NCBI GenBank assembly: GCA_964195485.1
Contig: CAXMPG010000023.1
Coordinates: 1 to 40,813 of the forward strand
DNA: 40,813 nucleotides
Direction of reading: 5' to 3'
Source of the DNA: CAJXZP01 sp964195485
GTDB taxonomy: Bacteria > Bacteroidota > Bacteroidia > Flavobacteriales_G > Salibacteraceae
Under the pieces are notes generated by a model. That model was not told the DNA's origin and searched no databases. It saw only the letters and a program-made list of their open reading frames with translations. Positions 31,956-40,813 of the stretch are shown piece by piece; the stretch's first letter is position 1, and the number at the start of each line of letters is the position of its first letter. A program made the translations under genes and the position numbers.

Positions 31956-34900
31956 TTAATCCGCTATACTTAGACTTTTAAAATTATCCTTATATACACG
32001 GTCAATTAATAAATGACGTGGATCAATAGCTGCTTTCACTGGTAAGGAATCTACTTCAAAAACAAATGTCATCTCTGGTTGATTGAATTTAACTCTTTTT
32101 TGAAACATTAAATCGTCTTCATCTTCATCTGCAAAAAAGCCAATATCAACCCAGTCGTTCATAGGCACTTTTGTTTCTACACCACCTGAATCAGATTTAA
32201 TTTTTACCGTTTCCAGTTTCATGGTGATTTCAAACTTACCATTCTCCAGTTCTTTATATGTCGCCTCTTTTAAACGATTATCATATAAGGTAATTTCTTT
32301 AAACCAATCGGTAATTAAATATTGAAACGAGTCTGGAACCACTGGTTCAAGATGGCGTAAAAAATCTAACGATGTTGGATAAGGAGGCTCCTTGTATCGG
32401 AATTCTTCTAAGAAGTTCTTCATAGCCAAATTCACTTTATCCTCCCCTATGTAATCTTGAAGCGCATATAGAATAACACTTCCTTTACCGTAATGAATGT
32501 ATTGTTGGTTTTCTACTTTATACAATGGCAACTCACCAATTCGCTCTCCACCTCTACCGCGTAAATATCGATCGTGGTCATACTTCAAAAACTCGCGCAT
32601 TTTCATCGGGTTTTCGGTAATGCTTTTCATGGTCATTAAAGACGAATACTCTGAGAAACTTTCACTCATCATGGTTCCCCCTTGCATGCTGGCTCCAACC
32701 ACTTGATGCGCCCACCATTGGTGCGCCATTTCATGTGCAATTACCGCATCTATAACATTGTTATCCGAATCATCTTCTAAGTTTACCACAAAGCCAAAGG
32801 CTTCAGAATACGGCATTGAACCCGGAAATGCTTGTGCAAAAGTAGCGTAACGTGGAAACTCAATTACACGACATTGTTTATGGTAATATGGTCCGAAATT
32901 ATCAGAGTAATATTGCAATGAACGCTCCACAGCAGCTAACATCATATCGATGTTTACATCATGTTTCTCATCATAATAAACTTCGATATCTACCCCATTC
33001 CATTTCTTAGTTTTAACCTTATAACGTGCTGAAATAAAGGAATAGAAATTTTGAGAAATATGATCCACTTTATAATGAAAATAGTTCCGTCCATTTTCTT
33101 CCCAGTTTTTAATCAACGAACCTGGTGCAATAGCCGTTTGGTCTAATGAGGTGGATATAAAGGTTTCGGCATTAATATAATCAGAAGCACCATCGGTCAG
33201 GTAATTAGCCATGCAATTATCCGTACAATTCTCTTCTAATTTAGCCATTCGCTCCTTAGGTGCTAGGTCATATTTTTTACGTGTGCTTTTTTCACTTAAC
33301 TCAGACGCGTTACTGTATCCCATAGCTGGAATAAAGTCGAAATTATTAAAGAACGTTCCGTTTTTAAGAACACTTGTTCCTCCGGTACCATTTTTAAAAC
33401 CTTTAGTAGTATACGTACTTTTAATCTCTATTTCGATAGATTCACCCGGTAATAAAGCAGGAGATAATTTATATATTCTGTAATCGAATTCTTCGTCATC
33501 CAGTACTACTTCAGAATTTGGTATTTTGAACTCCGGCACCCACGTTTCACTTAGGTTATAGTGGATAGAATCAATGGGAGAATCAGACGTATTAGTTAAC
33601 TCCATAACCGTTCTCACGTTTACGTTTCTGTCTTCTGGAAAAATATCGACATAGTATTTGATATCCGTAATCTTAGGTAAGACCACATCTTCATACTTTT
33701 TATATTTTTTCTCATAGTTGGCTCTAGCCTCTTCTATTACATCTCCGGTATCATACGGATTTAAAATTTGTGTATTATAGTACACAAAACCAGCTACTAA
33801 AACCCATACAAAGCCGATAGCTACAACAAACATTTGAAACCTTTTTGGGATTTGATTTCGCGCTATTTTAATTCTATCTAATAACGGACTTTCGCTACCT
33901 CTATTCCATAAGGAACCGGCAATCAATAAAGTAATGACCGAGAATAATCCCCAATAGGTATTAAACCACATTGCTCCCAATACTCCTGGCCCAAAACCAC
34001 TTATATCAGAATATCTCATTCCTGGCGAAGCACCAATACTCAGCATATTGCTTTGTAAATCCAACATTGACATAAAAATATCCCATAAAAAGAGTACTAA
34101 TATAGAAACGAAGTATCCGATGTATTTGTTATTCATTAATACTTGAATCATTACCAAGACTCCGGCCCAAATAAAGAATAACGAAAATTTAGTCGCGAAA
34201 AAATCAATGAGATACACACTAAATTCTATCCGAGTAAAACCACTCCCTAACTGATAGATAATGCCACAAAAAATGAAGAATAGGTTTAGAATTGAGACAA
34301 CGGCAACTAAAGATAAGGACTTAGCAGCCATGGATATTAATGATGTATGCGGTGAAGCATCAATCACCTCATTTATTTTACTATCTCGGTCACGCCAAAT
34401 TAACTCTCCACTAAAAAAGACAATAATGATAACTAAGAACATCATCGTAGAGCCATTTATAGCGCCAATAATCTCGTAAGTTAACGGGTAAGATTGCAAT
34501 CCAAAATATTCAAACCCTCCCCATAAACTAGATATTAAAAGGATGGCACTAAAAATAACTAGAATCTTAAAAGTGATACTTTTAATTATGATAATAAAGT
34601 TTATTGCAAAGAAGCTTTTAAACTGTATCCACTCTGTTGCAGAGGTGAATGCAGGAGTAATATTTGGCAGACTGAAAGTAACCGGTTTAATCGATTTAGC
34701 CCCTTTCTCTTTTTTAACTTTTTTGTTTTTCTCCAAGAATGAAAAACGAAAATAAGATACTGCCAAAATAAGAATTCCGATACCCACCCAAACCAATCTG
34801 TTTAACAGCAACAAGCCTTCAAACATAGGACTCAACGTGTTTTTATCAATCGTGGTGTAGTACTTTGTGGTTAAACTGTAGGTTCTAATTCCAAATATAT

Positions 34901-35537
34901 CAGTTAACGCACCCAATACCTCATTATCAATATCAGACATTAAAGTACCGGAAACCAAAAAGGCTACAATAATTACCATTGCACCCACAAAAGAAATTAC
35001 CGTACTTCTCCAAGCTATTGCCATAGAGTAAATAATTGCTCCGGCAAAAAACATATTAGGTAGAATAAAAAGGAAGTAATTATTTACAAAGGCCGATACA
35101 TAAAAGTCTCCAAACCTATCTGCATCTTCCCAATTCATAATTGGGGCAATAAATGTTCCTAGAATCACACCAACAAAAACACCTAATAAAGGAATTGTAG
35201 CTACTACTAGCGCGCCTAAAAAACGGCCAAAAAAGTATCCGAACTTACTTAAAGAAGTACTGAATATTATTTCGTTAAAATTGTTGTTATAATCTCGTAA
35301 AGCGGCATTATTAAAAAAGGCAGCTCCAATAAATAACCCTAGAATGGTCATTACGGTAACGAACTGGGTAATTACGAATGGAGAATTTTTCACCACATTA
35401 CCGACAGCACCACCAATTTGAACATTATTACTTGCGGTTGCTGCAAGAGACAACAAGGCAATTATTGTAAAAAAGATGTACACCAGTGGCTGCTTGAGCG
35501 TGTACCTTAATTCTGTAAAAAAGAAAGTCTTAAACAT
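31956..35537 (-). CDS. ABC transporter permease fused to an M1-family metallopeptidase
   Basis: The 1193-residue protein has two ABC-2-type membrane blocks (helices in about 18-260 and 310-590), then a single-chain gluzincin domain (about 620-1190). The zinc site is HEMAH (935-939) with Glu959 in MSESFSEY. The spacing from the second His to this Glu is 19 residues, one more than in classical M1 aminopeptidases. A PGSMPYSEAFGF segment sits where M1 enzymes have GAMEN. The peptidase part should be in the periplasm. The ABC ATPase gene is directly upstream, 18 bases away. Substrate is unknown. Confidence 0.88.
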   Translation of the reverse strand: MFKTFFFTELRYTLKQPLVYIFFTIIALLSLAATASNNVQIGGAVGNVVKNSPFVITQFVTVMTILGLFIGAAFFNNAALRDYNNNFNEIIFSTSLSKFGYFFGRFLGALVVATIPLLGVFVGVILGTFIAPIMNWEDADRFGDFYVSAFVNNYFLFILPNMFFAGAIIYSMAIAWRSTVISFVGAMVIIVAFLVSGTLMSDIDNEVLGALTDIFGIRTYSLTTKYYTTIDKNTLSPMFEGLLLLNRLVWVGIGILILAVSYFRFSFLEKNKKVKKEKGAKSIKPVTFSLPNITPAFTSATEWIQFKSFFAINFIIIIKSITFKILVIFSAILLISSLWGGFEYFGLQSYPLTYEIIGAINGSTMMFLVIIIVFFSGELIWRDRDSKINEVIDASPHTSLISMAAKSLSLVAVVSILNLFFIFCGIIYQLGSGFTRIEFSVYLIDFFATKFSLFFIWAGVLVMIQVLMNNKYIGYFVSILVLFLWDIFMSMLDLQSNMLSIGASPGMRYSDISGFGPGVLGAMWFNTYWGLFSVITLLIAGSLWNRGSESPLLDRIKIARNQIPKRFQMFVVAIGFVWVLVAGFVYYNTQILNPYDTGDVIEEARANYEKKYKKYEDVVLPKITDIKYYVDIFPEDRNVNVRTVMELTNTSDSPIDSIHYNLSETWVPEFKIPNSEVVLDDEEFDYRIYKLSPALLPGESIEIEIKSTYTTKGFKNGTGGTSVLKNGTFFNNFDFIPAMGYSNASELSEKSTRKKYDLAPKERMAKLEENCTDNCMANYLTDGASDYINAETFISTSLDQTAIAPGSLIKNWEENGRNYFHYKVDHISQNFYSFISARYKVKTKKWNGVDIEVYYDEKHDVNIDMMLAAVERSLQYYSDNFGPYYHKQCRVIEFPRYATFAQAFPGSMPYSEAFGFVVNLEDDSDNNVIDAVIAHEMAHQWWAHQVVGASMQGGTMMSESFSEYSSLMTMKSITENPMKMREFLKYDHDRYLRGRGGERIGELPLYKVENQQYIHYGKGSVILYALQDYIGEDKVNLAMKNFLEEFRYKEPPYPTSLDFLRHLEPVVPDSFQYLITDWFKEITLYDNRLKEATYKELENGKFEITMKLETVKIKSDSGGVETKVPMNDWVDIGFFADEDEDDLMFQKRVKFNQPEMTFVFEVDSLPVKAAIDPRHLLIDRVYKDNFKSLSIAD

Positions 35538-35555
35538 AAAAATAGAGTTTACAGG

Positions 35556-36440
35556 TTATACTAATACGTTAGATGTGTTGATCTTAGAAAAGAAAACATC
35601 TTCTAAATCAGGAAGTACCTGTGTAAAGCCATTACTTGGATTTGACTCACTAAACACGTGAATTAGCGGCTGACCAGCCACCATCTTATTGGATATAATT
35701 TTATAGTTATTCGCGTATTCTTGAAGCTCAGCCCGTGATACCATTTTCTGATACACTTTACCATTTAGCTCATCAATAGCCGTTTGAGGTGCGCCTTGAA
35801 AAACAATTTCACCTAAATTCATAATTGCCATTTTGGTACACAACTCCCTTACATCATCTACAATATGTGTAGATAAAATAACAATTACTTCTTGTCCTAC
35901 ATCAGCCAATAAATTGTAAAATCGATTACGTTCTCCAGGATCAAGACCAGCGGTTGGCTCATCCACAATTATCAATTTAGGATTACCTATTAATGCTTGC
36001 GCGATACCTACACGCTGCTTCATTCCACCAGAAAAACCTTTTACACTTTTGTTTTTCTTATCAAACAAATTCACTTTATCTAATAGGTAATTTACTTGTT
36101 CCTTACGTTCTGTTTTATTGGTGATTCCCTTAAGGATGCACATATGGTCTAAAAGCTGCTCTGCAGTAATTCTTGGATATACCCCAAATTCTTGAGGTAA
36201 ATAACCTAGAACCTTTCTTAGTTCATTGGGTTCATTAAAAATATCAATACCATCTAAGGTTGCCGTTCCGCTATCCGCTTCTTGAAGTGTAGCAAGCGTT
36301 CTCATCAAAGAAGATTTACCCGCACCATTAGGACCTAGTAGCCCAAACATTCCGTTTTCAATTTCAATGGTTAAGTTATCTAATGCTTTTACCCCATTTG
36401 CGTAGGTTTTAGATAGGTTATTGATTTTTAAAATGCTCAT
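35556..36440 (-). CDS. ABC transporter ATP-binding protein
   Basis: The 294-residue protein has all motor motifs: Walker A GPNGAGKSSL, signature FSGGMKQRVGIAQAL, Walker B LIIVDEPTAGLD and the H-loop STHIVDD. It powers the permease-peptidase fusion encoded 18 bases downstream. The type (ABC-2, short) resembles Na+/antibiotic/gliding-type exporters. The -7 box TAGTTTTG lies at 36487-36494. Confidence 0.93.
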   Translation of the reverse strand: MSILKINNLSKTYANGVKALDNLTIEIENGMFGLLGPNGAGKSSLMRTLATLQEADSGTATLDGIDIFNEPNELRKVLGYLPQEFGVYPRITAEQLLDHMCILKGITNKTERKEQVNYLLDKVNLFDKKNKSVKGFSGGMKQRVGIAQALIGNPKLIIVDEPTAGLDPGERNRFYNLLADVGQEVIVILSTHIVDDVRELCTKMAIMNLGEIVFQGAPQTAIDELNGKVYQKMVSRAELQEYANNYKIISNKMVAGQPLIHVFSESNPSNGFTQVLPDLEDVFFSKINTSNVLV

Positions 36441-36486
36441 TTTATAAGATTTATGATGATTGACAACTTGATTGAATTTATTCTTC

Positions 36487-36494
36487 CAAAACTA
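36487..36494 (-). promoter_or_regulatory. -7 promoter element TAGTTTTG of the ABC operon
   Basis: On the minus strand TAGTTTTG matches TAnnTTTG, 46 bases before the ATG at 36440. No TTG at the usual -33 spacing was found. Confidence 0.35.
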
Positions 36495-36603
36495 AGGTTT
36501 TAAAGACACCATTAAAACCGCTCATGTAAAATTGAAAATATCAGATAAGATTGTCCCTGACTTAACCCATGAAACATGACTAAAACACTAAAACCTATAG
36601 GGC

Positions 36604-38574
36604 CTATTTAAATGGAAAACTACGCACTTGTTTAATATAGAGTCTCCGTTCTTCTGTATCAAACTTAAATTCCACTTCTAGGGCAAATTCCTCAACCGTT
36701 TTATCTGACTCAAAAACAGTATAGTAATGCGTTTTTATATCCATTAGCGTTTTGATCAGTAAGACTATTTCTGCATTCGATAAAACGGTTTCATTATTGG
36801 CAATTAAGGAACTGTGATTTAGATATTTAATTTTATGTTTTCGTTTTTTATAACTTACACTTATTTCATCACACTGGGCTGTTTCATCTGGGTTCACAAT
36901 ACTAGTTTCGCCAATTTGAACATTAAAATAGCAGCCGTCATTTATTTGGTCAATAATATTTGCAGTAACTGCCACTCCGTTAACCTTTTCGTTAGGAAAA
37001 GAACGATGTACCAAAACTCCCATGAAAACGGATTCTTGATTAATGGAAAAATATTGTCTTTCCGCGAATGCACGGTAATTCCATAGACTAGCCCATACTG
37101 TTTTAATGGCATGACTCATGGTTTTTGAATCATGATTTAGAACACCCGTTTTAGAGTCATACAATCCGGCACCATTAAAGAAATCTAAGTCCTCCGTATT
37201 TGAAGACGACCTAAACCTAAATGACCTATCCTGTCCATTTTTAGATTTTATGTATTCTTCTATGGTGGCTATTAACGCTAAGTCAATGGGCGCATTCAAA
37301 ATTTCATTTTTTATAGCTGCACATCTTTTTTTGTCTTCTACGTTGGTAGCGTCCGAATGATTTAGGGTTATCAACTCTTTAATTAATGCATCGATTCCAT
37401 TAGTCGATATATGCTTTTGATAATAGTAAAAAGGAATTGCAAAAGCCACCTCAGGAGTATAAATGGTATCTACATTCGTACATTTTACTTTCCTGATTTC
37501 CGCAAAATTTGCGGCTTTACCTCCTACGGTTTCGATATCACCAAAGCCTAATTTGTGAATAGGAATAATTCCCTTTGTAATGGTATCAAACGGTATATCT
37601 GTTTTTTCTCGAATTTGGTTTTGCCAAAACAGTTGCGCTTCTTTTAAAGTGGTCGTTTTAATAGTAAAGCTATTCGCTTTTACCTCCAAATATACCAACT
37701 GGCCTATGAGTGACTTCAATCTAAAACTTTCCGTAGCTTTTGGTAAACGCATATTTGGAGTACCTCGATTTATAGATAAAACGTTAATGTGACTTAATGG
37801 CGTTTGATGCGACTCATTAATTACACCAGCCACAATGGGTAGGTCATTCGTAACATGCTTCAATATTAAAATATCTGTTTGACTGACTGTTTCTAACGCA
37901 TTATCATCCGAAATAACTTTAAGATACCCGTACGCCTTACCCGTATTTAAGCTTTCGAACTCATCCTCATAAATATCGCTGACATCGATACTTGGAACAG
38001 GAAATTGCGCGCTACCATTATTCCCATGGTTATTGGTTAAGAACAACAGATTATCCTTAAAAAACACATTCTCGTTTAATTTTTGGTACGCATCCAATAG
38101 TAGTTTTTGGGTCAACTCTCCTCGGCTAAAAAAAAACTCAAACGTATAAATATCTAAAGTAGGGTAATACGTAAGTGTAATATTTGAATATTTTCTAAAC
38201 TTGCTTAAAGAATACTCAAAGTGATTATAATCTGCATGCGAACCCGAATACCCGAGGTTTTTCTTACAAAACTCAAAGTGCGTTTCATAATTAGGGGTAT
38301 TAATAAAGTACATGTTTTGGGTATGTATATCAAATGCAACTTTAATGGATTGTAGCGAATACCCTTGTTTCACGGATGTCTGTTGAAGAGCCTCAAAATC
38401 ACTTTTACATGTTATTTGGGGTAAATATTCTAGGGGCAATGAGTTATCCCAGGTACAAGGAAAAACTTCCAATTTATTCTGCGCAAAACCCAACCCATTC
38501 CCCAAACAAAAAAATAGTATGAGGAACCATTTAATCTGCTCGTGCAGCACAAATTTTAAAAGGGAACTAAACAA
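36604..38574 (-). CDS. Exported protein with PEP/pyruvate-binding (PPDK N-terminal) domain
   Basis: The 656-residue protein has a hydrophobic N-terminus ending LGNGLGFAQ that looks like a signal peptide. About 35-200 is unrecognised. Residues 245-280 read like a phosphohistidine swivelling domain, with His262 in TPLSHINVLSINRGTPN. The ATP-grasp-type PEP/pyruvate-binding domain follows: GGKAANFAEI (351-360), RFRSSSNTEDL (453-463), FNGAGLYDS, and VEFKFDTEERRLYIKQVR at the end. Both the domain order and the probable export differ from normal PEP synthase. No ATG exists at the 5' end: TTG 38574 is listed, and GTG 38550 is an equal choice that still leaves the signal peptide. Confidence 0.7.
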   Translation of the reverse strand: MFSSLLKFVLHEQIKWFLILFFCLGNGLGFAQNKLEVFPCTWDNSLPLEYLPQITCKSDFEALQQTSVKQGYSLQSIKVAFDIHTQNMYFINTPNYETHFEFCKKNLGYSGSHADYNHFEYSLSKFRKYSNITLTYYPTLDIYTFEFFFSRGELTQKLLLDAYQKLNENVFFKDNLLFLTNNHGNNGSAQFPVPSIDVSDIYEDEFESLNTGKAYGYLKVISDDNALETVSQTDILILKHVTNDLPIVAGVINESHQTPLSHINVLSINRGTPNMRLPKATESFRLKSLIGQLVYLEVKANSFTIKTTTLKEAQLFWQNQIREKTDIPFDTITKGIIPIHKLGFGDIETVGGKAANFAEIRKVKCTNVDTIYTPEVAFAIPFYYYQKHISTNGIDALIKELITLNHSDATNVEDKKRCAAIKNEILNAPIDLALIATIEEYIKSKNGQDRSFRFRSSSNTEDLDFFNGAGLYDSKTGVLNHDSKTMSHAIKTVWASLWNYRAFAERQYFSINQESVFMGVLVHRSFPNEKVNGVAVTANIIDQINDGCYFNVQIGETSIVNPDETAQCDEISVSYKKRKHKIKYLNHSSLIANNETVLSNAEIVLLIKTLMDIKTHYYTVFESDKTVEEFALEVEFKFDTEERRLYIKQVRSFPFK

Positions 38575-38615
38575 AAGAATCTAAATCATTAAAAATGAAT
38601 GAACAATTATGCAAG

Positions 38616-39098
38616 TTACAATTTTTTAGACATCCAGATATCGCAACCAAAATGGCCTGAACTCCCTAGGGCTTTGTTTAATGTAACGAATCCCATTTTC
38701 TCATACATCTTAACGGCTTTGATAAAATCGTTGATAGATTCAATGTAAAGCTGGTTGTAACCAAAGCTAACCGCTGATTCTTCACATTTCTGGAACAGTT
38801 GTCGTCCAAAACCTTTTCCTCGTAAATCAGAAGAGACATAAAACTTCACTAACTCCACACATTTGTTGGGTAAACCCGTAGTTGGATAAATTCCACAACA
38901 GCCATGTATTTGGCCGTTCATTACCGCCACGTATAAAATAGAATTAGGAGCCTGAAATAATTGAAATAGTTGGTCGGTAGTTGGATCAGTATAAACAGTG
39001 CCTTGTTGCTCGGCATCAAAATCTTCAAAAACGCCACGAATCATACGAGCCACTTTAGGATTATCTGATTCTTTGATTGGTCTAATTAAAACGTCCAT
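38616..39098 (-). CDS. GNAT family N-acetyltransferase
   Basis: From ATG 39098 the product is 160 residues, a single GNAT domain. It starts MDVLIRPIKESDNPKVARMI and has the acetyl-CoA loop VSSDLRGKGFGRQLFQKC and YIESINDFIKAVKMYEKMGF. A frame from 39218 adds 40 residues that overlap the Kazal gene and do not look like protein. It transfers an acetyl group to an unknown amine in the cytoplasm. Confidence 0.88.
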   Translation of the reverse strand: MDVLIRPIKESDNPKVARMIRGVFEDFDAEQQGTVYTDPTTDQLFQLFQAPNSILYVAVMNGQIHGCCGIYPTTGLPNKCVELVKFYVSSDLRGKGFGRQLFQKCEESAVSFGYNQLYIESINDFIKAVKMYEKMGFVTLNKALGSSGHFGCDIWMSKKL

Positions 39099-39174
39099 AC
39101 TTTCTATTTGTTCCACAAAATTCACCCCTCTAATAACACGAGGAACGTTATAAAAAAAAGAAAAAAGTGGCTGT

Positions 39175-39420
39175 TTACTTCTGGCTACATGGAATGGTGT
39201 CACCAGGATGAACTTCATATCCGGCTTTCATAGCTTCACATTCATTACAATACGTCACACCATTACACGCACAAACTCCTTCGCATGTAGGCACGCAAAT
39301 AGAGTCTTTCATTGATTGTTCTAATTCAGGATTATGACAAGCATCATTACGTGGATCTTGCTGACACCGAATGGTAACCAAAGAAATCAAAACCACAACT
39401 AAAACTAATACTTTCTTCAT
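39175..39420 (-). CDS. Exported Kazal-type protease inhibitor-like protein
   Basis: From ATG 39420 the product is 81 residues with signal MKKVLVLVVVLISLVTIRC. The first Cys follows the signal, but Arg before it makes the lipobox imperfect. The mature part has the Kazal signature CACNGVTYCNECEAMKAG and enough Cys for three disulfides. Kazal domains block serine proteases. In a Bacteroidota envelope it could protect against self- or foreign proteases, which is inference. The frame extends upstream to 39450 but the inner ATG starts the signal. Confidence 0.8.
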   Translation of the reverse strand: MKKVLVLVVVLISLVTIRCQQDPRNDACHNPELEQSMKDSICVPTCEGVCACNGVTYCNECEAMKAGYEVHPGDTIPCSQK

Positions 39421-39525
39421 TTCAATAGATTCGTTCTCAACCTTAAACAAAACGTAAACTCTGCCTTGTTTATTTTATTATTAACCCCCTTAAAAGATGC
39501 CAAATATAGTCTTTGTTACTTCGTG

Positions 39526-40017
39526 TTACAACAACTGTTTATGCCAGCTTTCAAGTAATGGAACTTCCCAAGAAGTTCTTAATTCTCCTAAGTTACTTAC
39601 TAGGTTATTAAACACCATAGTTTGTGAATGGATGCCTCCATTATCCATTTCTTTTTGAAAATCTATCATATGTAATACGGCCACCTTATTCTCAGGGCCA
39701 TGATATGCTAGATTCATTTTATCCATTAAGGACAGCTTAAACCTTGATTCTGTCTCAGAAAGAAACTTTACAGAGCTATCAATACTACAACCGGAAACGC
39801 TAGAAACCTGTTCATCCGCAGAAATAACTACAAATCGATTATAGAGAATTTGAAATTCCGCATCTAATGCGGAACCATGTGCTTTCCATGTATTTACAAA
39901 TTCTGTACCGGCTCCTTCTATTTGAGTAACCTCATCAGGCGTAAATTCTCTTGATGAAGTATATACCCAAACTCTTGAATGGTCTGGTAAATTAGGCATT
40001 ATGGATTGATTATTCAT
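39526..40017 (-). CDS. Conserved Flavobacteriia protein of unknown function
   Basis: From ATG 40017 the product is 163 residues. It has SRVWVYTSSREFTPDEVTQIE, FVNTWKAHGSALDAEFQILY, SSVSGCSIDSSVKFL and VPLLESWHKQLL. Such proteins are widespread in Flavobacteriia and often mislabelled as ABC transporter ATPase, although no Walker motif is present. The start is 1 base after the stop of the Fe-S protein gene, so the two are tightly coupled. Function is unknown. Confidence 0.75.
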   Translation of the reverse strand: MNNQSIMPNLPDHSRVWVYTSSREFTPDEVTQIEGAGTEFVNTWKAHGSALDAEFQILYNRFVVISADEQVSSVSGCSIDSSVKFLSETESRFKLSLMDKMNLAYHGPENKVAVLHMIDFQKEMDNGGIHSQTMVFNNLVSNLGELRTSWEVPLLESWHKQLL

Positions 40018-40018
40018 A

Positions 40019-40810
40019 TTATAAATCGGCAGCCGTAGCAATTAGTTCCGCAATGTCCAAAACTTGAACTTTATCTTCTTTATTATGATGTTTTACACCA
40101 TCCGTTAACATGGTGTTACAAAATGCACATCCAGTAGCTACTACATCCGCACCAGTAGCTAAAACATCTTCTGTTCTTTCTACAAAAATTTCTTTATCGC
40201 CTTTTTCCGCTTCTTTAAACATTTGTGCCCCACCGGCACCACAACATAACGAGTTATGTCTAGAACGAGTCATTTCAACAAGTGCGGTGTCAATTTTACG
40301 TAACACTTCACGAGGAGCTTCGTAAACATCGTTTCCTCTACCTAAATAACATGGATCGTGAAAGGTGATTTTCTTCCCCTTAAACGCGCCACCTTCGGTG
40401 GTAATTCTACCCGTTTTCAGCAAATCGTTAATTAGTTCCGTATGATGGATTACATCAAATTTACCCCCCAACTTTGCATACTCATTTTTAATGGTATTGA
40501 AGCAATGCGGACAAGTAGTTACCACTTTGGTAACGTTATATCCATTCATTACTTGAATGTTCATCATGGCTTGCATTTGAAACAAAAACTCATTTCCGGC
40601 CCGTTTTGCGGGATCTCCTGAACACGCTTCTTCGGTACCTAAAACAGCAAATTTCACGTCTGCTTTATTTAAAATCTTCACGAATGCTTTCGTGATTTTT
40701 TTTGCTCTATCGTCAAAACTTCCAGCACAACCAACCCAAAATAAAACTTCTGGCTTTTCTCCTTTAGCCAATAAATCGGCCATTGTATTTACATTTAAAG
40801 TATTGCTCAT
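40019..40810 (-). CDS. Fe-S oxidoreductase subunit with two CCG cysteine-rich domains
   Basis: The 263-residue protein has two CCG domains, as in heterodisulfide reductase subunit B, GlpC and LutA. Cys motifs are VLFWVGCAGSFDDR, TTCPHCFNTI, FHDPCYLGRGNDVYEAPREVL, NSLCCGAGGAQMF and GCAFCNTML. These hold an iron-sulfur cluster used in electron transfer to or from thiols or quinones. The partner subunit with ferredoxin-type clusters is probably encoded just beyond the window edge, as is usual in this arrangement. It is complete, with the ATG at 40808-40810. Confidence 0.88.
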   Translation of the reverse strand: MSNTLNVNTMADLLAKGEKPEVLFWVGCAGSFDDRAKKITKAFVKILNKADVKFAVLGTEEACSGDPAKRAGNEFLFQMQAMMNIQVMNGYNVTKVVTTCPHCFNTIKNEYAKLGGKFDVIHHTELINDLLKTGRITTEGGAFKGKKITFHDPCYLGRGNDVYEAPREVLRKIDTALVEMTRSRHNSLCCGAGGAQMFKEAEKGDKEIFVERTEDVLATGADVVATGCAFCNTMLTDGVKHHNKEDKVQVLDIAELIATAADL

Positions 40811-40813
40811 AAT

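Noticed and set aside
39526..40017. ABC transporter ATPase label for this family
   Set aside because: There is no Walker A, signature or Walker B motif. The label used for similar proteins is not supported by sequence.
1..40813. CRISPR array, tRNA or rRNA genes, insertion sequence, prophage, or defence island
   Set aside because: By eye I found no regularly spaced repeats, cloverleaf sequences, transposase or integrase motifs, terminal repeats, or known defence proteins. A tRNAscan and repeat search would confirm this.

Overview
The window comes from the chromosome of a Bacteroidota bacterium, most likely of the class Flavobacteriia. The DNA is clearly AT-rich. One large secreted protein (21230-23134) ends in the gliding-motility-type C-terminal domain used by type IX secretion. 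Several genes have the Bacteroidota promoter element TAnnTTTG 20-30 bases before the start codon; the best copy is TTG-N18-TACATTTG before the sulfur amino acid enzyme at 5339. Families typical of the group also occur: an ABC permease fused to an M1 peptidase, DUF3784, an SPFH/ribbon-helix-helix pair, and lipoproteins with Cys at the end of a short signal. I see no rRNA, tRNA, CRISPR array, integrase, transposase, prophage or recognised defence system. This reads as ordinary chromosomal backbone, dense in genes.

Layout. 1-51: first codons of a cation diffusion facilitator (-). 188-4073 (+): FlaA1/WbpM-type nucleotide-sugar dehydratase, 4HBT thioesterase, xseA and xseB. 4131-5739 (-): Cys/Met PLP enzyme and a frameshifted DUF3784 gene. 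5807-6895 (+): lipoprotein with Asp-box (BNR) repeats. 6892-9945 (-): CsgG-like protein plus LPP20-like protein, a probable envelope pair. 10065-10730 (-): pcm. 11131-13433 (+): lipoprotein and polyprenyl-phosphate sugar transferase. 13440-14351 (-): patatin. 14511-17673 (+): tightly packed operon of small membrane protein, hutI, DUF547 protein, CoA-binding protein and an exported unknown. 17663-19604 (-): DUF1801, antibiotic-biosynthesis-monooxygenase-like protein, class III aminotransferase. 19669-21196 (-): ECF sigma factor, membrane anti-sigma candidate and Spy/CpxP-like periplasmic protein. 21230-23134 (-): T9SS-type secreted protein. 23295-25348 (+): SPFH protein, Arc-like DNA-binding protein, PH-like membrane protein, cold-shock protein, followed by gene remnants. 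25716-26816 (-): ychF. 27008-30039 (+): VWA protein and TMTC-like membrane glycosyltransferase. 30036-31701 (-): thioredoxin and a low-complexity exported protein. 31956-36440 (-): ABC ATPase and permease-peptidase fusion. 36604-40810 (-): exported PEP/pyruvate-binding-domain protein, GNAT, Kazal protein, conserved unknown, and a CCG-domain Fe-S protein.

Most original points. (1) The sequence AAACC-N16-ATCTwA occurs twice, 7-10 bases before the ECF sigma gene and before its putative anti-sigma gene. It looks like an autoregulatory ECF promoter. (2) A two-gene CsgG/LPP20 operon whose partner protein also carries an Ig-like segment. (3) A PEP-synthase-like protein that appears to be exported and has its phosphohistidine-like and ATP-grasp-like domains in reversed order. 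(4) A decayed partial duplicate of the PH-like gene just past the cold-shock gene. (5) A frameshifted DUF3784 gene. (6) Two consecutive minus-strand genes whose start codons each lie 8 bases after a strong hairpin. No single locus is clearly a new system; the envelope-related modules are the best candidates for follow-up.
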